Source of the DNA: Brevibacillus sp. DP1.3A
GTDB taxonomy: Bacteria; Bacillota; Bacilli; Brevibacillales; Brevibacillaceae
Direction: 5' to 3'
Assembly (NCBI RefSeq): GCF_013284245.2
Contig: NZ_CP085876.1
Location: forward strand, 1,853,501 to 1,917,500
DNA length: 64,000 bases
Below the pieces are notes generated by a model. That model made no database searches, was not told the DNA's origin, and saw nothing but the letters and a program-made list of their open reading frames with translations. Shown in pieces: positions 33,885 through 43,500 of the stretch. Each line of letters starts with the position of its first letter. Position 1 is the first letter of the stretch. A program made the translations under genes and the position numbers.

Positions 33885-34988
33885 ATGGCAACCTTTCAGG
33901 AAGCTCTCCTGGCCAAGAAGCATTTGGTCAATAGGTGGAAGCGAATGCCGGGCGTAATTGGGATCGGGATTGGCTACGCAAACGGGAAAAACAAAAAAGG
34001 CGGCGCCTGCATTGTGATGTATACCGTCAATGCGAGTGCCGCCGTGAAGAAGAGCTGCCCGAGTTGCGTCCTTGTCAAAAGACAGGTGGCGACAGCCCAT
34101 GTATCCGTTCCTGTTCGAACGGTCACCTCTGGACAGTGCCATTGTCATCCTGCTGTACGTCCCTCTGCAACGAATTATCGCAGCAGAATTAGACCTGTGA
34201 TCGCTGGATATAGCATCGGCTACCCAGGGGCGTCCGGAACGGCTGGGTTAATCGTTGCCCGAGGAGGCCAACGGTTCGTGTTGAGCAACAATCACGTACT
34301 GAATCGTAACAATACGAGCGGCTATACCGAGACCATCCAGCCTGGAGGAGCAGACGGCGGCCGTTCAGGAAGAGACCGAATCGGACGATTGTATCGCTAT
34401 ATTCGGCTTCGAAAAAATGCAGGTAATCGAATGGATGCAGCGATTAGTATCCCTACTTCGAATCGACTCCTTGCCCCTCGTTATGCAACAGTGGGCAGAG
34501 TACCAGGTGTGATTCGTTCGTATGGCATCGGGCGCAGATTGAAAAAAGTGGGCCGTTCATCAGGGTTGGCATGGGGAACGGTTGAATCAATCCACACCGA
34601 TATTGATGTCAGTTACGGGAACTACGGAGGACTGGGGACCATCCGTTTTCAGAATCAGACGGTCATTAGAAGTACGGTTCCCATCTCCTTGCCTGGAGAT
34701 TCTGGCTCTGTTTGGCTGACTGCGGGCAACTATGCGGCAGCTGTGAATTTCGCTGGTTCAGCCAATGGCAGGCTCTCGATTTCGTATCCGGTTGTCTGGG
34801 CATTGCAAGCGTTTGGCGTCAGGGTAGCAAGAGCAGCCGGGACAACTGGCAGGCCAGTTGCCAAAGCCAAAAGAGTCAGGAGAAACAACGCTCGTACGAG
34901 ACCACTTTCTGCCACTGAGTTAAACCGTGTCCAAACAAAAAAAGCTGCCTCCAAAAGGCAGCCGGGCAAGAAAAAGACGAATAGATAA
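33885..34988 (+). CDS. Trypsin-like serine protease without signal peptide
   Basis: A 367-residue protein with a chymotrypsin-fold triad: H137 in SNNHVL, D184 in NRMDAAI and S273 in LPGDSGS, at spacings normal for small trypsin-like proteases. Before the domain, about 110 residues contain VIGIGIGYANG and a Cys-rich stretch (SCPSCVLV, GQCHCHP). The C-terminal 50 residues are rich in Lys, Arg and Ala. No signal peptide or membrane helix is present, so it probably acts inside the cell, or is released by lysis (inference). ATG 33885 follows AAGGAAGGGG. The final codons also encode the terminator of the convergent chemoreceptor gene. Confidence 0.85.
   Translation: MATFQEALLAKKHLVNRWKRMPGVIGIGIGYANGKNKKGGACIVMYTVNASAAVKKSCPSCVLVKRQVATAHVSVPVRTVTSGQCHCHPAVRPSATNYRSRIRPVIAGYSIGYPGASGTAGLIVARGGQRFVLSNNHVLNRNNTSGYTETIQPGGADGGRSGRDRIGRLYRYIRLRKNAGNRMDAAISIPTSNRLLAPRYATVGRVPGVIRSYGIGRRLKKVGRSSGLAWGTVESIHTDIDVSYGNYGGLGTIRFQNQTVIRSTVPISLPGDSGSVWLTAGNYAAAVNFAGSANGRLSISYPVVWALQAFGVRVARAAGTTGRPVAKAKRVRRNNARTRPLSATELNRVQTKKAASKRQPGKKKTNR
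34935..34962 (-). terminator. Minus-strand terminator inside the protease coding sequence
   Basis: On the minus strand GCTGCCT-TTTGG-AGGCAGC is followed by TTTTTTTG. It serves the chemoreceptor gene whose stop codon is at 34994 and lies within the last 20 codons of the convergent protease gene. Confidence 0.85.
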
Positions 34989-34993
34989 TAGCG

Positions 34994-36715
34994 TTAGGAA
35001 ACTTCTTCGGCTAACTGATCCAGTACGTGGAGAATTCGTTGTGAGATATCTTCTAGCGTATCAAACGCAGCTTCTGCTTCCTCTAGTTTTCCTTGCTTGA
35101 CGAAGTGGTAAATCCGTCGAACAGTTTCGTGGAACTGTCGATGAGGCGCATCTAATTGCTTGAAAGAAGGCAAGGTGCTCAATGATGGATTGTTCAGGGC
35201 TTCGACATACCAAATCCCCAAGCGGCATTGATGATGGTCGACGAGTTCTTTTTCATCAATGTGGTGATACCCAAGCATGAAGTTGTACAGCCACCATCTC
35301 CATAAGAGATGGTCGGTTTTGACGATTCGCAAGTAATGCTTGGTCTTTAAGTCGCTCGTTTGCGTGATGCTCAGCTTGTGCAGGCTGTTAATACCGGCGC
35401 CAACATCATAGACGTTTTTACCTACATTCGAGACGTGCGAGGAGACCTGCTCCATATTCGTCAGGACTTGTGATATGCGCATCGAAATATCATCTGTGGC
35501 AGCAGACTGCTCTTGTGCCAATGCTGCGATGTGTCCGGTGGAATGCCCGACAGTCTCAATATTTTGCACAATATCTCCTAATATCCCAATCGCATCACGT
35601 GTCTGATTCACTTTATCGTTAAAATGGTCGCTCATGAGAGTGGCCGTTTCTTTTACCTGGACAGCTTCATTCTGGACATTGTTGATTGTGGCTGTAATGC
35701 TTTGAACGGATTGCTTGGTCTGTTCAGCGAGCTTTCGTACTTCATCTGCCACGATAGCAAAGCCGCGCCCGTGTTCGTTAGCTCGCGCTGCCTCAATCGA
35801 CGCATTCAATGCAAGAAGATTGGTTTGATCGGCAATATTGCGTATGACTTGGACGACCTGGGAAACTTCTGCAACGGACGTCATTAATTGAGAAATTTTT
35901 GTTTGCATCTCTTGGAATTCATCTGCCATGGAAAGAAAGCTGGTCAATGACTCTTGGATAATATCTTTGCCCATCGTCGCTTGCTCAATAGTAGTGGAAG
36001 CACTCTCTGCGACAGAGACGGCTGATTGAGCCACTTTTTGCACAGATTCGCTTAGTTGTTCGGCAGCAGATCCCACATTGCCAGCTTCCTCAGTCGTATC
36101 CTCAAGCGTGTCCAGCACATGCTTGAATTTATCGATCTGAATCACTAATTCCAGAACTTCGCCCAGGCGATCAATGACTTTGTAATCATTATCCTCCTGA
36201 TACGATTGGAGGACGATTTGCGAATCAAGCGTGATGATCTTCATGAGTGCCAACAGGACGGATGATAGTTCTTGAGGACGTTTCGAATAGGTGTTGACGA
36301 TTGCGGGAATCAAATATTCATAGACCCGCAAGTAAGAGCCCGTATACCATTCTGGCGCAAGTCCAATTTTGCTGTGGACCTCTCCAATTTTCTTACGCCC
36401 GGCTACATAGGCGTCGTCTAGCTTGCCATGTGGAAGCGATTGCAAATAGTGACGAAAGGACACGGCCAATCGATCAACCGTCGTATGCGTTTCGATGATC
36501 TGCACAAGATGGGAGTATTCGCGAAGCATGTGGTAATGACGCTCTGTAATAGCCTCTAGGTGTTCTGTTAGAAGTGGTTCAATTTGTTTCAACCGATCAA
36601 GGTCTGTCTGACTCATTTGCAAAAAATGAACTTTCCCCTGTAGCTGATCGGGCATTTGGATATCGCTCTTTTGAATTGAGGCGGAAACGGTTTGAGCGCC
36701 ACGCTTACCAAACAT
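34994..36715 (-). CDS. Globin-coupled methyl-accepting chemotaxis protein (HemAT-like) with C-terminal CZB domain
   Basis: A 573-residue soluble aerotaxis-type transducer. Residues about 20-180 form a sensor globin with proximal haem His114 in [14 protein letters not shown]. The signalling part has the conserved MCP hairpin tip ([20 protein letters not shown], then [18 protein letters not shown]). After it, about residues 440-573, comes a chemoreceptor zinc-binding domain with the pattern [19 protein letters not shown] and HRQFH, giving the three His and one Cys ligands. B. subtilis HemAT lacks that domain. ATG 36715 follows GGAGGG and is preferred over the ATG at 36754, which has no ribosome site. 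No membrane helices. Confidence 0.93.
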   Translation of the reverse strand: MFGKRGAQTVSASIQKSDIQMPDQLQGKVHFLQMSQTDLDRLKQIEPLLTEHLEAITERHYHMLREYSHLVQIIETHTTVDRLAVSFRHYLQSLPHGKLDDAYVAGRKKIGEVHSKIGLAPEWYTGSYLRVYEYLIPAIVNTYSKRPQELSSVLLALMKIITLDSQIVLQSYQEDNDYKVIDRLGEVLELVIQIDKFKHVLDTLEDTTEEAGNVGSAAEQLSESVQKVAQSAVSVAESASTTIEQATMGKDIIQESLTSFLSMADEFQEMQTKISQLMTSVAEVSQVVQVIRNIADQTNLLALNASIEAARANEHGRGFAIVADEVRKLAEQTKQSVQSITATINNVQNEAVQVKETATLMSDHFNDKVNQTRDAIGILGDIVQNIETVGHSTGHIAALAQEQSAATDDISMRISQVLTNMEQVSSHVSNVGKNVYDVGAGINSLHKLSITQTSDLKTKHYLRIVKTDHLLWRWWLYNFMLGYHHIDEKELVDHHQCRLGIWYVEALNNPSLSTLPSFKQLDAPHRQFHETVRRIYHFVKQGKLEEAEAAFDTLEDISQRILHVLDQLAEEVS

Positions 36716-36743
36716 AAAATCCCTCCATATTTTACGAAAAACG

Positions 36744-36768
36744 GGCCTATTCATAAAAGAAATAGGCC
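36744..36768 (-). promoter_or_regulatory. 5' leader hairpin of the chemoreceptor gene
   Basis: GGCCTATT-N9-AATAGGCC, perfect arms, between the -10 box (TATAAT on the minus strand, 36784-36789) and the ribosome site. Could be an operator or an mRNA-stabilising hairpin. Confidence 0.5.
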
Positions 36769-36868
36769 ATAAGTGCTTTTTAGATTATAGCACTGACGTA
36801 TGGAGCTGAATCTTTGGAACTATTGTGATTTTGTGAAAAGTATATTAAGAAATGGGTAACGTCATCGA

Positions 36869-37294
36869 TTATTCAAAAAAGGTCATATGATGCTTTTCGT
36901 CCCGGTAATAAGCAAGACGGTCCTGGAGAGTGCCTGTATGTAATTCGAACTTATGCCCATCAGGGTCAGTGAAATAAATGGAGCGTTTATCCCGTTCCGA
37001 ACGATCCCGTCCATGCAAAATGGTAACGCCATGCTTTTCTAAATGAGCATACCACTCATCAAATGACTCTTCTGTGATGGTGAAGGCCATGTGTGTATAG
37101 GAGTGAGCAATTTCATTGCGTGGGATGTCTGGTTCCTCATTCAGCGCCAACCAGTAGCCATTCAGGTCAAAGTAAGCCAGCTTGCGACCTCGTACTAGTG
37201 GTTTAGCATGCAGGACATCCCGGTAAAAACAAAAAGATTTCTCCAGATCTGAGACAGAGAAAAGCAAATGATTCAATCCTTGAAGTTGCGGCAA
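36869..37294 (-). CDS. fosB: FosB-type fosfomycin thiol transferase
   Basis: A metal-dependent enzyme of the glyoxalase/VOC superfamily that opens the epoxide of fosfomycin with bacillithiol or cysteine. The 141 residues show the FosB pattern: [15 protein letters not shown] at the start (first metal His), SYTHMAF in the middle (second His), and [19 protein letters not shown] at the end (metal Glu). TTG at 37294 after AGGTGGGG gives the normal FosB N-terminus; a longer GTG start at 37306 overlaps the ribosome site. No mobile element is near, so it looks like an intrinsic chromosomal gene. Confidence 0.93.
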   Translation of the reverse strand: MPQLQGLNHLLFSVSDLEKSFCFYRDVLHAKPLVRGRKLAYFDLNGYWLALNEEPDIPRNEIAHSYTHMAFTITEESFDEWYAHLEKHGVTILHGRDRSERDKRSIYFTDPDGHKFELHTGTLQDRLAYYRDEKHHMTFFE

Positions 37295-37349
37295 TACGTC
37301 CCCCACCTTTTTTTAGCAATAAGTTTGCAGCTATTGCTATTGTATGGGG

Positions 37350-37388
37350 AAAACAGGCAAACCACCAGTCTACCCCCGGGTCTGCCTG
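37350..37388 (-). terminator. Minus-strand terminator after the small helical protein gene
   Basis: CAGGCA and TGCCTG arms with a GC-rich inner loop, followed on the minus strand by TTTTCCCC. Confidence 0.65.
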
Positions 37389-37396
37389 CCATTTGT

Positions 37397-37621
37397 TTAG
37401 GATTGGCTTTGTTGAGCTTGTGCTTGGGTTTGCAGCGTGGATTGGACTTGGGACACCATCGTTTGCGCTTGGGCAATTTCCTGAGACGCTTGCTTCAAGG
37501 CTTCTTCGGCGAGCTGTGGATTGGCTGCAGATTGCTCGATCGCTTGCGTAATCATATTTTTTGCCAGCGTGGTGGCTACCTCTGCTTTTTTAAGCGAGTC
37601 GGTGTTAATTTGGCTAGGCAT
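37397..37621 (-). CDS. Small Ala/Gln-rich helical protein, unknown function
   Basis: A 74-residue protein, almost entirely helical, rich in Ala, Gln, Ser and Glu and without Cys, Trp or aromatic residues. AGGAGGT is placed perfectly before ATG 37621, and the gene has its own terminator, so it is very likely expressed. The composition recalls small spore-associated or coat-related proteins of Bacillales, but there is no SASP motif. I do not recognise the family. Confidence 0.75.
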   Translation of the reverse strand: MPSQINTDSLKKAEVATTLAKNMITQAIEQSAANPQLAEEALKQASQEIAQAQTMVSQVQSTLQTQAQAQQSQS

Positions 37622-37755
37622 GATGTACCTCCTGCGGATTTCGATGATGGGAACACCGTATTAATTTGCCCCGCACGCAACGGTTTATGTATAGGGATAC
37701 GCGTCCAACCGTTTTCCTCCCGCGATGCATAGTCTGACAGGGGGAGGGACGTCAT

Positions 37756-38262
37756 ATGAAAAGGCAATGGGTGCAAGTCATTCGATTGGCAGAGCAGGCT
37801 TTCTTTACGATTATCTTTTCCGCGCATAAGCGGGTGGGGGATCGCGGAATCATTTTGCCGAAGCGGTTTAATTCCAAGTTGAAAATTCGCCGTTTCTTGC
37901 AAAAATTCATGACCCCTTGTCTGGCAAATCGAGTGATCGGCAATCTTGATTTGCGGCGAATAAATGGACGACTCGCGATCCCTGTAGGGGATACGATAGG
38001 GGCGCCACCGATTGTAAAATCAAAGGTCCTGTCTTCGGGTAGTAGATGTGCGACGCTTGTGGTATGGTTTGCCTTCGATCCAAGTGATCGATTTTTCCGT
38101 GTGTACCAGTTGAAAAAGCTTCCGAATGGACGTTGGATTGTTGTAGGGCGTCATCCGCTGGACTATCCGTTTAACCTTCCGCAGGATTTCCTAAAACGAC
38201 AAATACCATGTGGAAAAATATGCACAACATGGAGAGGAAAGGTAAAAACTAGGAAAAAATGA
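37756..38262 (+). CDS. Hypothetical basic protein
   Basis: A 168-residue, strongly basic protein with no recognised domain. It starts with a short amphipathic region and has KRFNSKLKIRRFLQKF, a Pro/Gly-containing middle and the late motif RWIVVGRHPLDYPFNLP. No signal peptide or membrane helix. ATG 37756 follows GGGAGGGA. It lies between the divergent small helical gene and the tRNA pair, with no obvious partner. Confidence 0.65.
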   Translation: MKRQWVQVIRLAEQAFFTIIFSAHKRVGDRGIILPKRFNSKLKIRRFLQKFMTPCLANRVIGNLDLRRINGRLAIPVGDTIGAPPIVKSKVLSSGSRCATLVVWFAFDPSDRFFRVYQLKKLPNGRWIVVGRHPLDYPFNLPQDFLKRQIPCGKICTTWRGKVKTRKK

Positions 38263-38285
38263 CTATATTCCAAAAAAATCCGGTA

Positions 38286-38314
38286 TTGCTATTGGTTCAA
38301 TTTGCCTGTATAGT
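38286..38314 (+). promoter_or_regulatory. Promoter of the tRNA pair
   Basis: TTGCTA (38286-38291), 17 bp, TATAGT (38309-38314), 65 bp before tRNA-Pro. Confidence 0.7.
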
Positions 38315-38378
38315 ATGTAAGTGTTGCAATACTTATCGGAAATTGTCGAATGAGAGAAGGTCCGATTTTGCTGGCAAT

Positions 38379-38455
38379 CGGGAAGTAGCTCAGCTTGGTA
38401 GAGTACTTGGCTTGGGACCAAGGGGTCGCAGGTTCGAATCCTGTCTTCCCGACCA
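38379..38455 (+). tRNA. tRNA-Pro (anticodon TGG)
   Basis: Acceptor CGGGAAG/CTTCCCG, D arm GCTC..GAGT, anticodon stem CTTGG/CCAAG around loop CTTGGGA (anticodon TGG), T arm GCAGG-TTCGAAT-CCTGT, and encoded CCA. 77 nt. Confidence 0.97.
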
Positions 38456-38472
38456 TGTTTTATTTTGAATAG

Positions 38473-38555
38473 GCCGGTATGGCGGAATTGGCAGACGCGC
38501 GCGACTCAAAATCGTGAGGGAAACCGTGGGGGTTCAAGTCCCTCTACCGGCACCA
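38473..38555 (+). tRNA. tRNA-Leu (anticodon CAA)
   Basis: Type II tRNA with acceptor GCCGGTA/TACCGGC, anticodon stem CGCGA/TCGTG around loop CTCAAAA (anticodon CAA), a short extra arm, T loop GTTCAAGTC and encoded CCA. It is 17 bp after tRNA-Pro, on the same transcript. Confidence 0.96.
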
Positions 38556-38592
38556 GCAATCTATACATATGGTTTTCGTTATAAGGTGGGGA

Positions 38593-38626
38593 ACAGTGAG
38601 TAGGCCTGTTTCTCACTTTTTTTTTG
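38593..38626 (+). terminator. Terminator after the tRNA genes
   Basis: AGTGAG and CTCACT arms followed by a nine-T run. Confidence 0.85.
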
Positions 38627-38720
38627 TTCTTAAAATCATCGTCCATTATACCGACAATAGTTAGGGAAGATCGCATGGAAGCAGCAGGACAAACAAAGCC
38701 TGCCAAAGGAGAGGACGACA

Positions 38721-39836
38721 GTGATTAAGGTAATGATAGTGGAAGATGAGAAACCCATCCTTGATCTCATGAAGCATGTAATCGGACAAAACGATCACTA
38801 TACCATCGTCGGAGCTTTCACACATCCACTGGAGGCATTAGCTAGTCTATCCGATCTGTGTCCTGATGTTGCATTTTTAGATGTCGAGATGCCGAAAATG
38901 AATGGACTTGAGCTTGGATCCAAAATAAATGAGCTGTCTGAGCATACAAAGATTGTTTTTACGACAGCGTATAAACAGTATGCACTGGATGCGTTTAAGG
39001 TGTATGCGTTTGACTATATTTTAAAACCAGTAACGCCTGCGGCCATTGAACGAGTGACGAATCGGTTAGTGAAACAGCTGCAAATGAAAGCACCGATGAA
39101 ACAAGTCGAAAAGAACGTGTCCATCCAATGCTTCGGTGGTTTGGATGTTCGTAATGGAACTGGTGAAGTGGTTCGTTGGCCGACGAAAAAGAGTGAGGAG
39201 TTGTTCGCCTACTTTCTCTGCCATCCCAAGCAGGATATCAGCAAGTGGCATCTGACTGATCTGTTATGGCCGGAGATGGACGAGAGCAGAGCTACGCATA
39301 ACCTGCACAATACCATGTACCGACTGAAGAAAATCATGAAGGAGCAGGAACTCTGCATCGATATACAAAAAACGGGTGAAGGCTATCTATTTCACCCGAT
39401 GGATCAGACGTACGATTTATTGGCATTCCAGCAATTCGATCTCTCTTCGTTAAAGGATAGGCAAAGCGCAGGAGGAGCCGAAAACTTGTGTGCAATGTAC
39501 AAGGGGGCCCTTTTTGATCGCAAGGATTTCTTGTGGAAAGCCCCTCTGGAAGAACGGTACCGGAAAAAGTATACGGAGCTGGTGTGCAAATTGGTATCGC
39601 TCGACGTTGCCTCAAAGGAGTTACCAAGGGCTGTGCGCAGGCTGGAAGAGTACTTGGCGGTGTACCCTTTGCACGAGGAAATGAATGTCGCTTTGATGGA
39701 TATATACGCAAGAAGCGAGCAAAAACAGAAAATCGTCCAGCACTACGCCAGGTTCGCTGATGCCTATCGGCAAGAGTGGGAAACGGATCCACCCGAGGAG
39801 ATAAGTCGGTGGGTGTCGCGCGTAATGGGACAGTGA
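38721..39836 (+). CDS. Response regulator with OmpR-like and BTAD domains
   Basis: A 371-residue two-component output protein. The N-terminal receiver (about 1-120) has the acidic pair VEDE, phospho-acceptor D54 in LDVEMP, and K104-type KPV. It is followed by a transcriptional regulatory winged-helix region (about 135-240, with THNLHNTMYRLKKIM) and a bacterial transcriptional activation domain of the SARP type (about 250-371). GTG 38721 after AAAGGAGAGG. The large hybrid kinase at 40535 is the obvious partner, although an RlmH-like gene lies between. Targets unknown. Confidence 0.92.
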   Translation: MIKVMIVEDEKPILDLMKHVIGQNDHYTIVGAFTHPLEALASLSDLCPDVAFLDVEMPKMNGLELGSKINELSEHTKIVFTTAYKQYALDAFKVYAFDYILKPVTPAAIERVTNRLVKQLQMKAPMKQVEKNVSIQCFGGLDVRNGTGEVVRWPTKKSEELFAYFLCHPKQDISKWHLTDLLWPEMDESRATHNLHNTMYRLKKIMKEQELCIDIQKTGEGYLFHPMDQTYDLLAFQQFDLSSLKDRQSAGGAENLCAMYKGALFDRKDFLWKAPLEERYRKKYTELVCKLVSLDVASKELPRAVRRLEEYLAVYPLHEEMNVALMDIYARSEQKQKIVQHYARFADAYRQEWETDPPEEISRWVSRVMGQ

Positions 39837-39871
39837 GACAGGAAGACATGATTCTTCCTGTCTTTTTTTTG
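39836..39871 (+). terminator. Terminator after the response regulator gene
   Basis: GACAGGAAG and CTTCCTGTC form a perfect stem around ACATGATT, followed by eight T. Confidence 0.93.
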
Positions 39872-39958
39872 CCCTCGTAACGTAAGACATCTGATCGTGT
39901 GAGAAGTTTGGGAGAAAGAATTGCTATCATTCCAAGAAAAAGGAAGAAGGCGAGTTTC

Positions 39959-40429
39959 ATGCAGTTCACCATTTTGTCTGTGGGAAAACTCAAAAATGAT
40001 GTCCTGCCACGTGTGGAAGCGTACAGCAAACGATTGGCCGTCTATTGCAGGATGAACATCGTCGAAATTCCAGAAGGAGCCTGCAAGGAAAGCATGAGCA
40101 GCTCTGAGATCGAACAAGTGAGGCTCTCGGAAGGACGAATCATTCTCGCACAAGTCAAACAAGAGCAGTATGTCATTGCCCTCACTGGAGAAGGAGAGCT
40201 GTGGACCCCGAAGAGGTTGTCTGTGCAGGTAGAAGATTTGTCAGCGGAAGGGCGAAACGAGATTCTCTTTGTCATTGGTGGCTCATTTGGTTTATCAGAA
40301 GAAGTATTGGTCAGGGCAAATGAGCGGCTGGCATTCCCAAAGAAGGCGTATCCGCATCAGTTGACGCGTTTAGTCGTATTGGAGCGCTTGTACAGAGCGT
40401 TGCGAATCAGTTTGGGAGAGCCGCTGTGA
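39959..40429 (+). CDS. RlmH-like SPOUT methyltransferase lacking the C-terminal Tyr-His tail
   Basis: A 156-residue protein of the RlmH family (23S rRNA pseudouridine-1915 N3-methyltransferase). It has the N-terminal FTILSVGKLK, the SAM-binding knot segment LFVIGGSFGLSEEVL and the family ending YPHQLTRLVVLERLYRALRI. Canonical RlmH ends G-E-P-Y-H-K/R, whose Tyr and His/Arg complete the active site; here the chain stops at GEPL. So it may be a degenerate or altered paralog. ATG 39959 follows AAGGAAGAAGG; upstream frame residues lack family similarity. It is flanked by terminators on both sides, thus a separate transcript inside a two-component locus. Confidence 0.85.
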   Translation: MQFTILSVGKLKNDVLPRVEAYSKRLAVYCRMNIVEIPEGACKESMSSSEIEQVRLSEGRIILAQVKQEQYVIALTGEGELWTPKRLSVQVEDLSAEGRNEILFVIGGSFGLSEEVLVRANERLAFPKKAYPHQLTRLVVLERLYRALRISLGEPL

Positions 40430-40464
40430 TAGTCTAGTTCAACAAGAAGATGATAATCGGAAAT

Positions 40465-40495
40465 AGGAGTCTCGAACTATGAGGCTCCTTTTTCT
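40465..40495 (+). terminator. Terminator after the rlmH-like gene
   Basis: AGGAG-CTC and GAG-CTCCT arms followed by TTTTTC. Confidence 0.82.
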
Positions 40496-40534
40496 TTGTA
40501 CGTAATAACATTGTGAGATTTTTGTGAGGGGGAA

Positions 40535-43500
40535 ATGGTACTCTTAGAACAAGAAGATCGTACATATTCGAGCTCTGTCGGGGAAGGGGATACATTTTTG
40601 GAGCGAAGGAATTTCCTGATGACTGCCGGGATTGGATTGGTTTTTTTACTTTCCATAGCGGTATTTATCGGGATCTATATACAAACCTTTCCTAGTCGGG
40701 ACATGCCTATGGCGAAGCGGGGAGTGCTCGATTTGTCGAGCTGGGATTTTCAAAGCCAAGGCATGGTCAATTTAGATGGGGAATGGGAGATATATCCAGG
40801 TGAATTGCTTTCGCCTGAAGATTTTCGACGAGGGCAACATGCAAATGTCTCGTATCTGGTCGTGCCTGGAACGTGGAAGGGAGACAGTGTCATCGATAGT
40901 ATCGACCGGAAAGGCGCTGCAACCTATCGATTACATGTAAAGCTTCCAGAAGACGGGCAAATCTACGGATTGAAAACAAAAAGCATTCGGATGTCCCACC
41001 GATTATTCCTAAACGGAAACGAAGAAGGTGCGAGTGGACATCCTGCCGTAGTGAGTGAAGCCCATCAACCAGGGAATACGCCATATACCGTGTTTTTTTC
41101 CGCAGATGACAAGGATCTGGAGATTGTCATTCAAGTGGCGAATTTCATGTTTTTCACCGGGGGGATTGCGAGCTCGATCCAACTGGGCTTGGATGAGGAT
41201 ATTGCCATTCTAAACAGCACCCTGCTCGGCACGGATATTGCTTTTGTGGTAACACTGGGGATCATGGCTGCGTACCATCTTAGCTTTTATTTTCTCCGCA
41301 TGAGGGAGAGAACCTATTTGTTCAGCGGCAGCTATATGATTGTTCTTGGCATTTATCACATGGTTTTTGGTGAGAAGATGCTGCTGCAGCTTTTTTCTTC
41401 GATTCCTTTCACAGTTGCGTACAAGGCACAAGATGCCTCCCTATTTGCGAGCACAATCTTACTCGCCCTATTTTTCTGTTCCATTGATACGAGGGTTCTA
41501 TCCCGCAACTGGCTGGTGAAGCTGACAGCGCCCATTTTTCTCTACATCCTTGTCATTCTCGTCTTGCCCTACTCCTTCTATACGAATCTGAAAGGGCCTC
41601 TCTTGATTTATGTGCAAATCATTCACTTCTTCATAATGGGTAGGCTGATTTATTTATCTGGCAAGAGTCAGAGGGACTCGTCCGACCGAAAAGAATTGCT
41701 GCTTTTCATTGGGGCGAGTATTTCCATGTCGGTCAGTCTCATTGATGGTCTTCTATACGCTGAAAACATCGTGCCCACTGATCTTGCGGGAAAAATAGGC
41801 ATCCTCTATTTCATTACCTTCATCAACATTCTTTTGGCAGTTCGATTCACGAATGCGTATGAAAAAACAGAAGTTCTATCCCATCAATTGAAGATTTCCA
41901 ATCAGATCAAAGATGAATTTTTGACGCATACTTCGCATGAGATGAAGACACCGCTGCACGGGATTATCAATATCACGTCCCATTTGCTAGAAGATGAGAG
42001 TCAAATGTTGTCCTCCAAACAAAAACAAAATCTTTGGCTCGTCAAGGATACATCGATCAAGCTATCCATGCTGGTTGGTGATTTACTCGATGTTACTCGC
42101 CTTAAGCACGGGGAGCTGCGCCTCCATTTTTCGATTGTGGATATCAAGGTCATCACCCAAATTGTCTTTGACGTACTGCAATTCGAACTACTGGGGAAAG
42201 ATGTCCGGCTGGAAAATCAGGTACCCGCTAACATTTGGGTGTATGCGGATGAGAATCGGCTTCGTCAAATCATGTATAATCTCGTACACAATGCTATCAA
42301 GCATACGAATGTAGGCTCGATTAAGGTAACGGCGGGCGTAGTGGGGGGGCAGGTTCGTATTTCCGTTGAGGACACGGGGATAGGAATTTCACCGATTAAG
42401 CATGAAGCCATTTTTGATTACTTTGAGCAGGTGGATCAGCTATTGCCACAGGATGGGTATACAGGTATGGGTGTAGGCTTATACATCAATCGTAAGCTGG
42501 TTGAACTCATGGGAGGGGAAATTTGGGTAGAGAGCTCGGAGCTTGGCAAAGGCACCCGTATGACATTTACGCTGGAGACGGGGCATCAGCAGATGGTCAC
42601 GCAGGAGCTTGCCGCAACGGCTCAGGAGAGACATCGGGAGGCCAGTGAACAGATTCCCCTCAACATTTTGGATGATCACCAATACACCATCATGATTGTC
42701 GATGACGAGGCATCCAACATTCACACCTTACTGAACATTCTTTCCAAGCATCGCTATAATGTGATTTCGGCCTTTTCGGCAAAAGAAGCCATGAAGAAAA
42801 TCAAGGATCATCCACAACCTGATCTCGTCATTCTGGATGTGATGATGCCGGGAGTTTCGGGGATTGAGCTGTGCCAGTTGTTGCGAACGCAGTATTCGAT
42901 TCTCGACTTGCCGATCCTGTTTGCATCGGTCAGAGATACCCCTCAAGACATTGCACTCGGCTATAGAGCAGGGGCGAACGACTATGTGACCAAACCGTTT
43001 GATGCGGAGACACTCATTGCCCGCGTGCAGACACTGATCTCGATGAAAACCTCCATTCAGGAGGCAATTCGCAATGAACATGCATTTCATCAGGCTCAAA
43101 TCAAGCCGCATTTTCTCTATAACGCTTTAAGCAGTGTCATTTCTTTCTGTTATACCGATGGAGAAAAGGCAGCGTATCTCATCACCATGCTCAGCCAGTA
43201 TTTGCGCTACATTTTGGATATGGATCGAACGACGCTGTTCGTTCCGTTATTTCGGGAAATGGAGCTCATCCATGCTTATGTAGAGATCGAAAAGGCTCGT
43301 TTTGGGGAAGGCTTCGACTTTGTGTGTCACGTGGATGAAGGGATTCTTGACAAAGAGATTCCTTCCTTAAGCATCCAACCGTTCGTAGAGAATGCGATCC
43401 GACATGGATTGTTCGAAAAGGACGAAAAAGGTCACGTGACGCTTACAATTGTGGACGGAGGTCATTACATCAAGGTCATGATCGAAGACGATGGGGTCGG

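Noticed and set aside
33593..33957. Short plus-strand frames of 60-70 codons in the palindromic region
   Set aside because: Their composition comes from the hairpin elements, they lack ribosome sites, and they overlap the real protease gene start.
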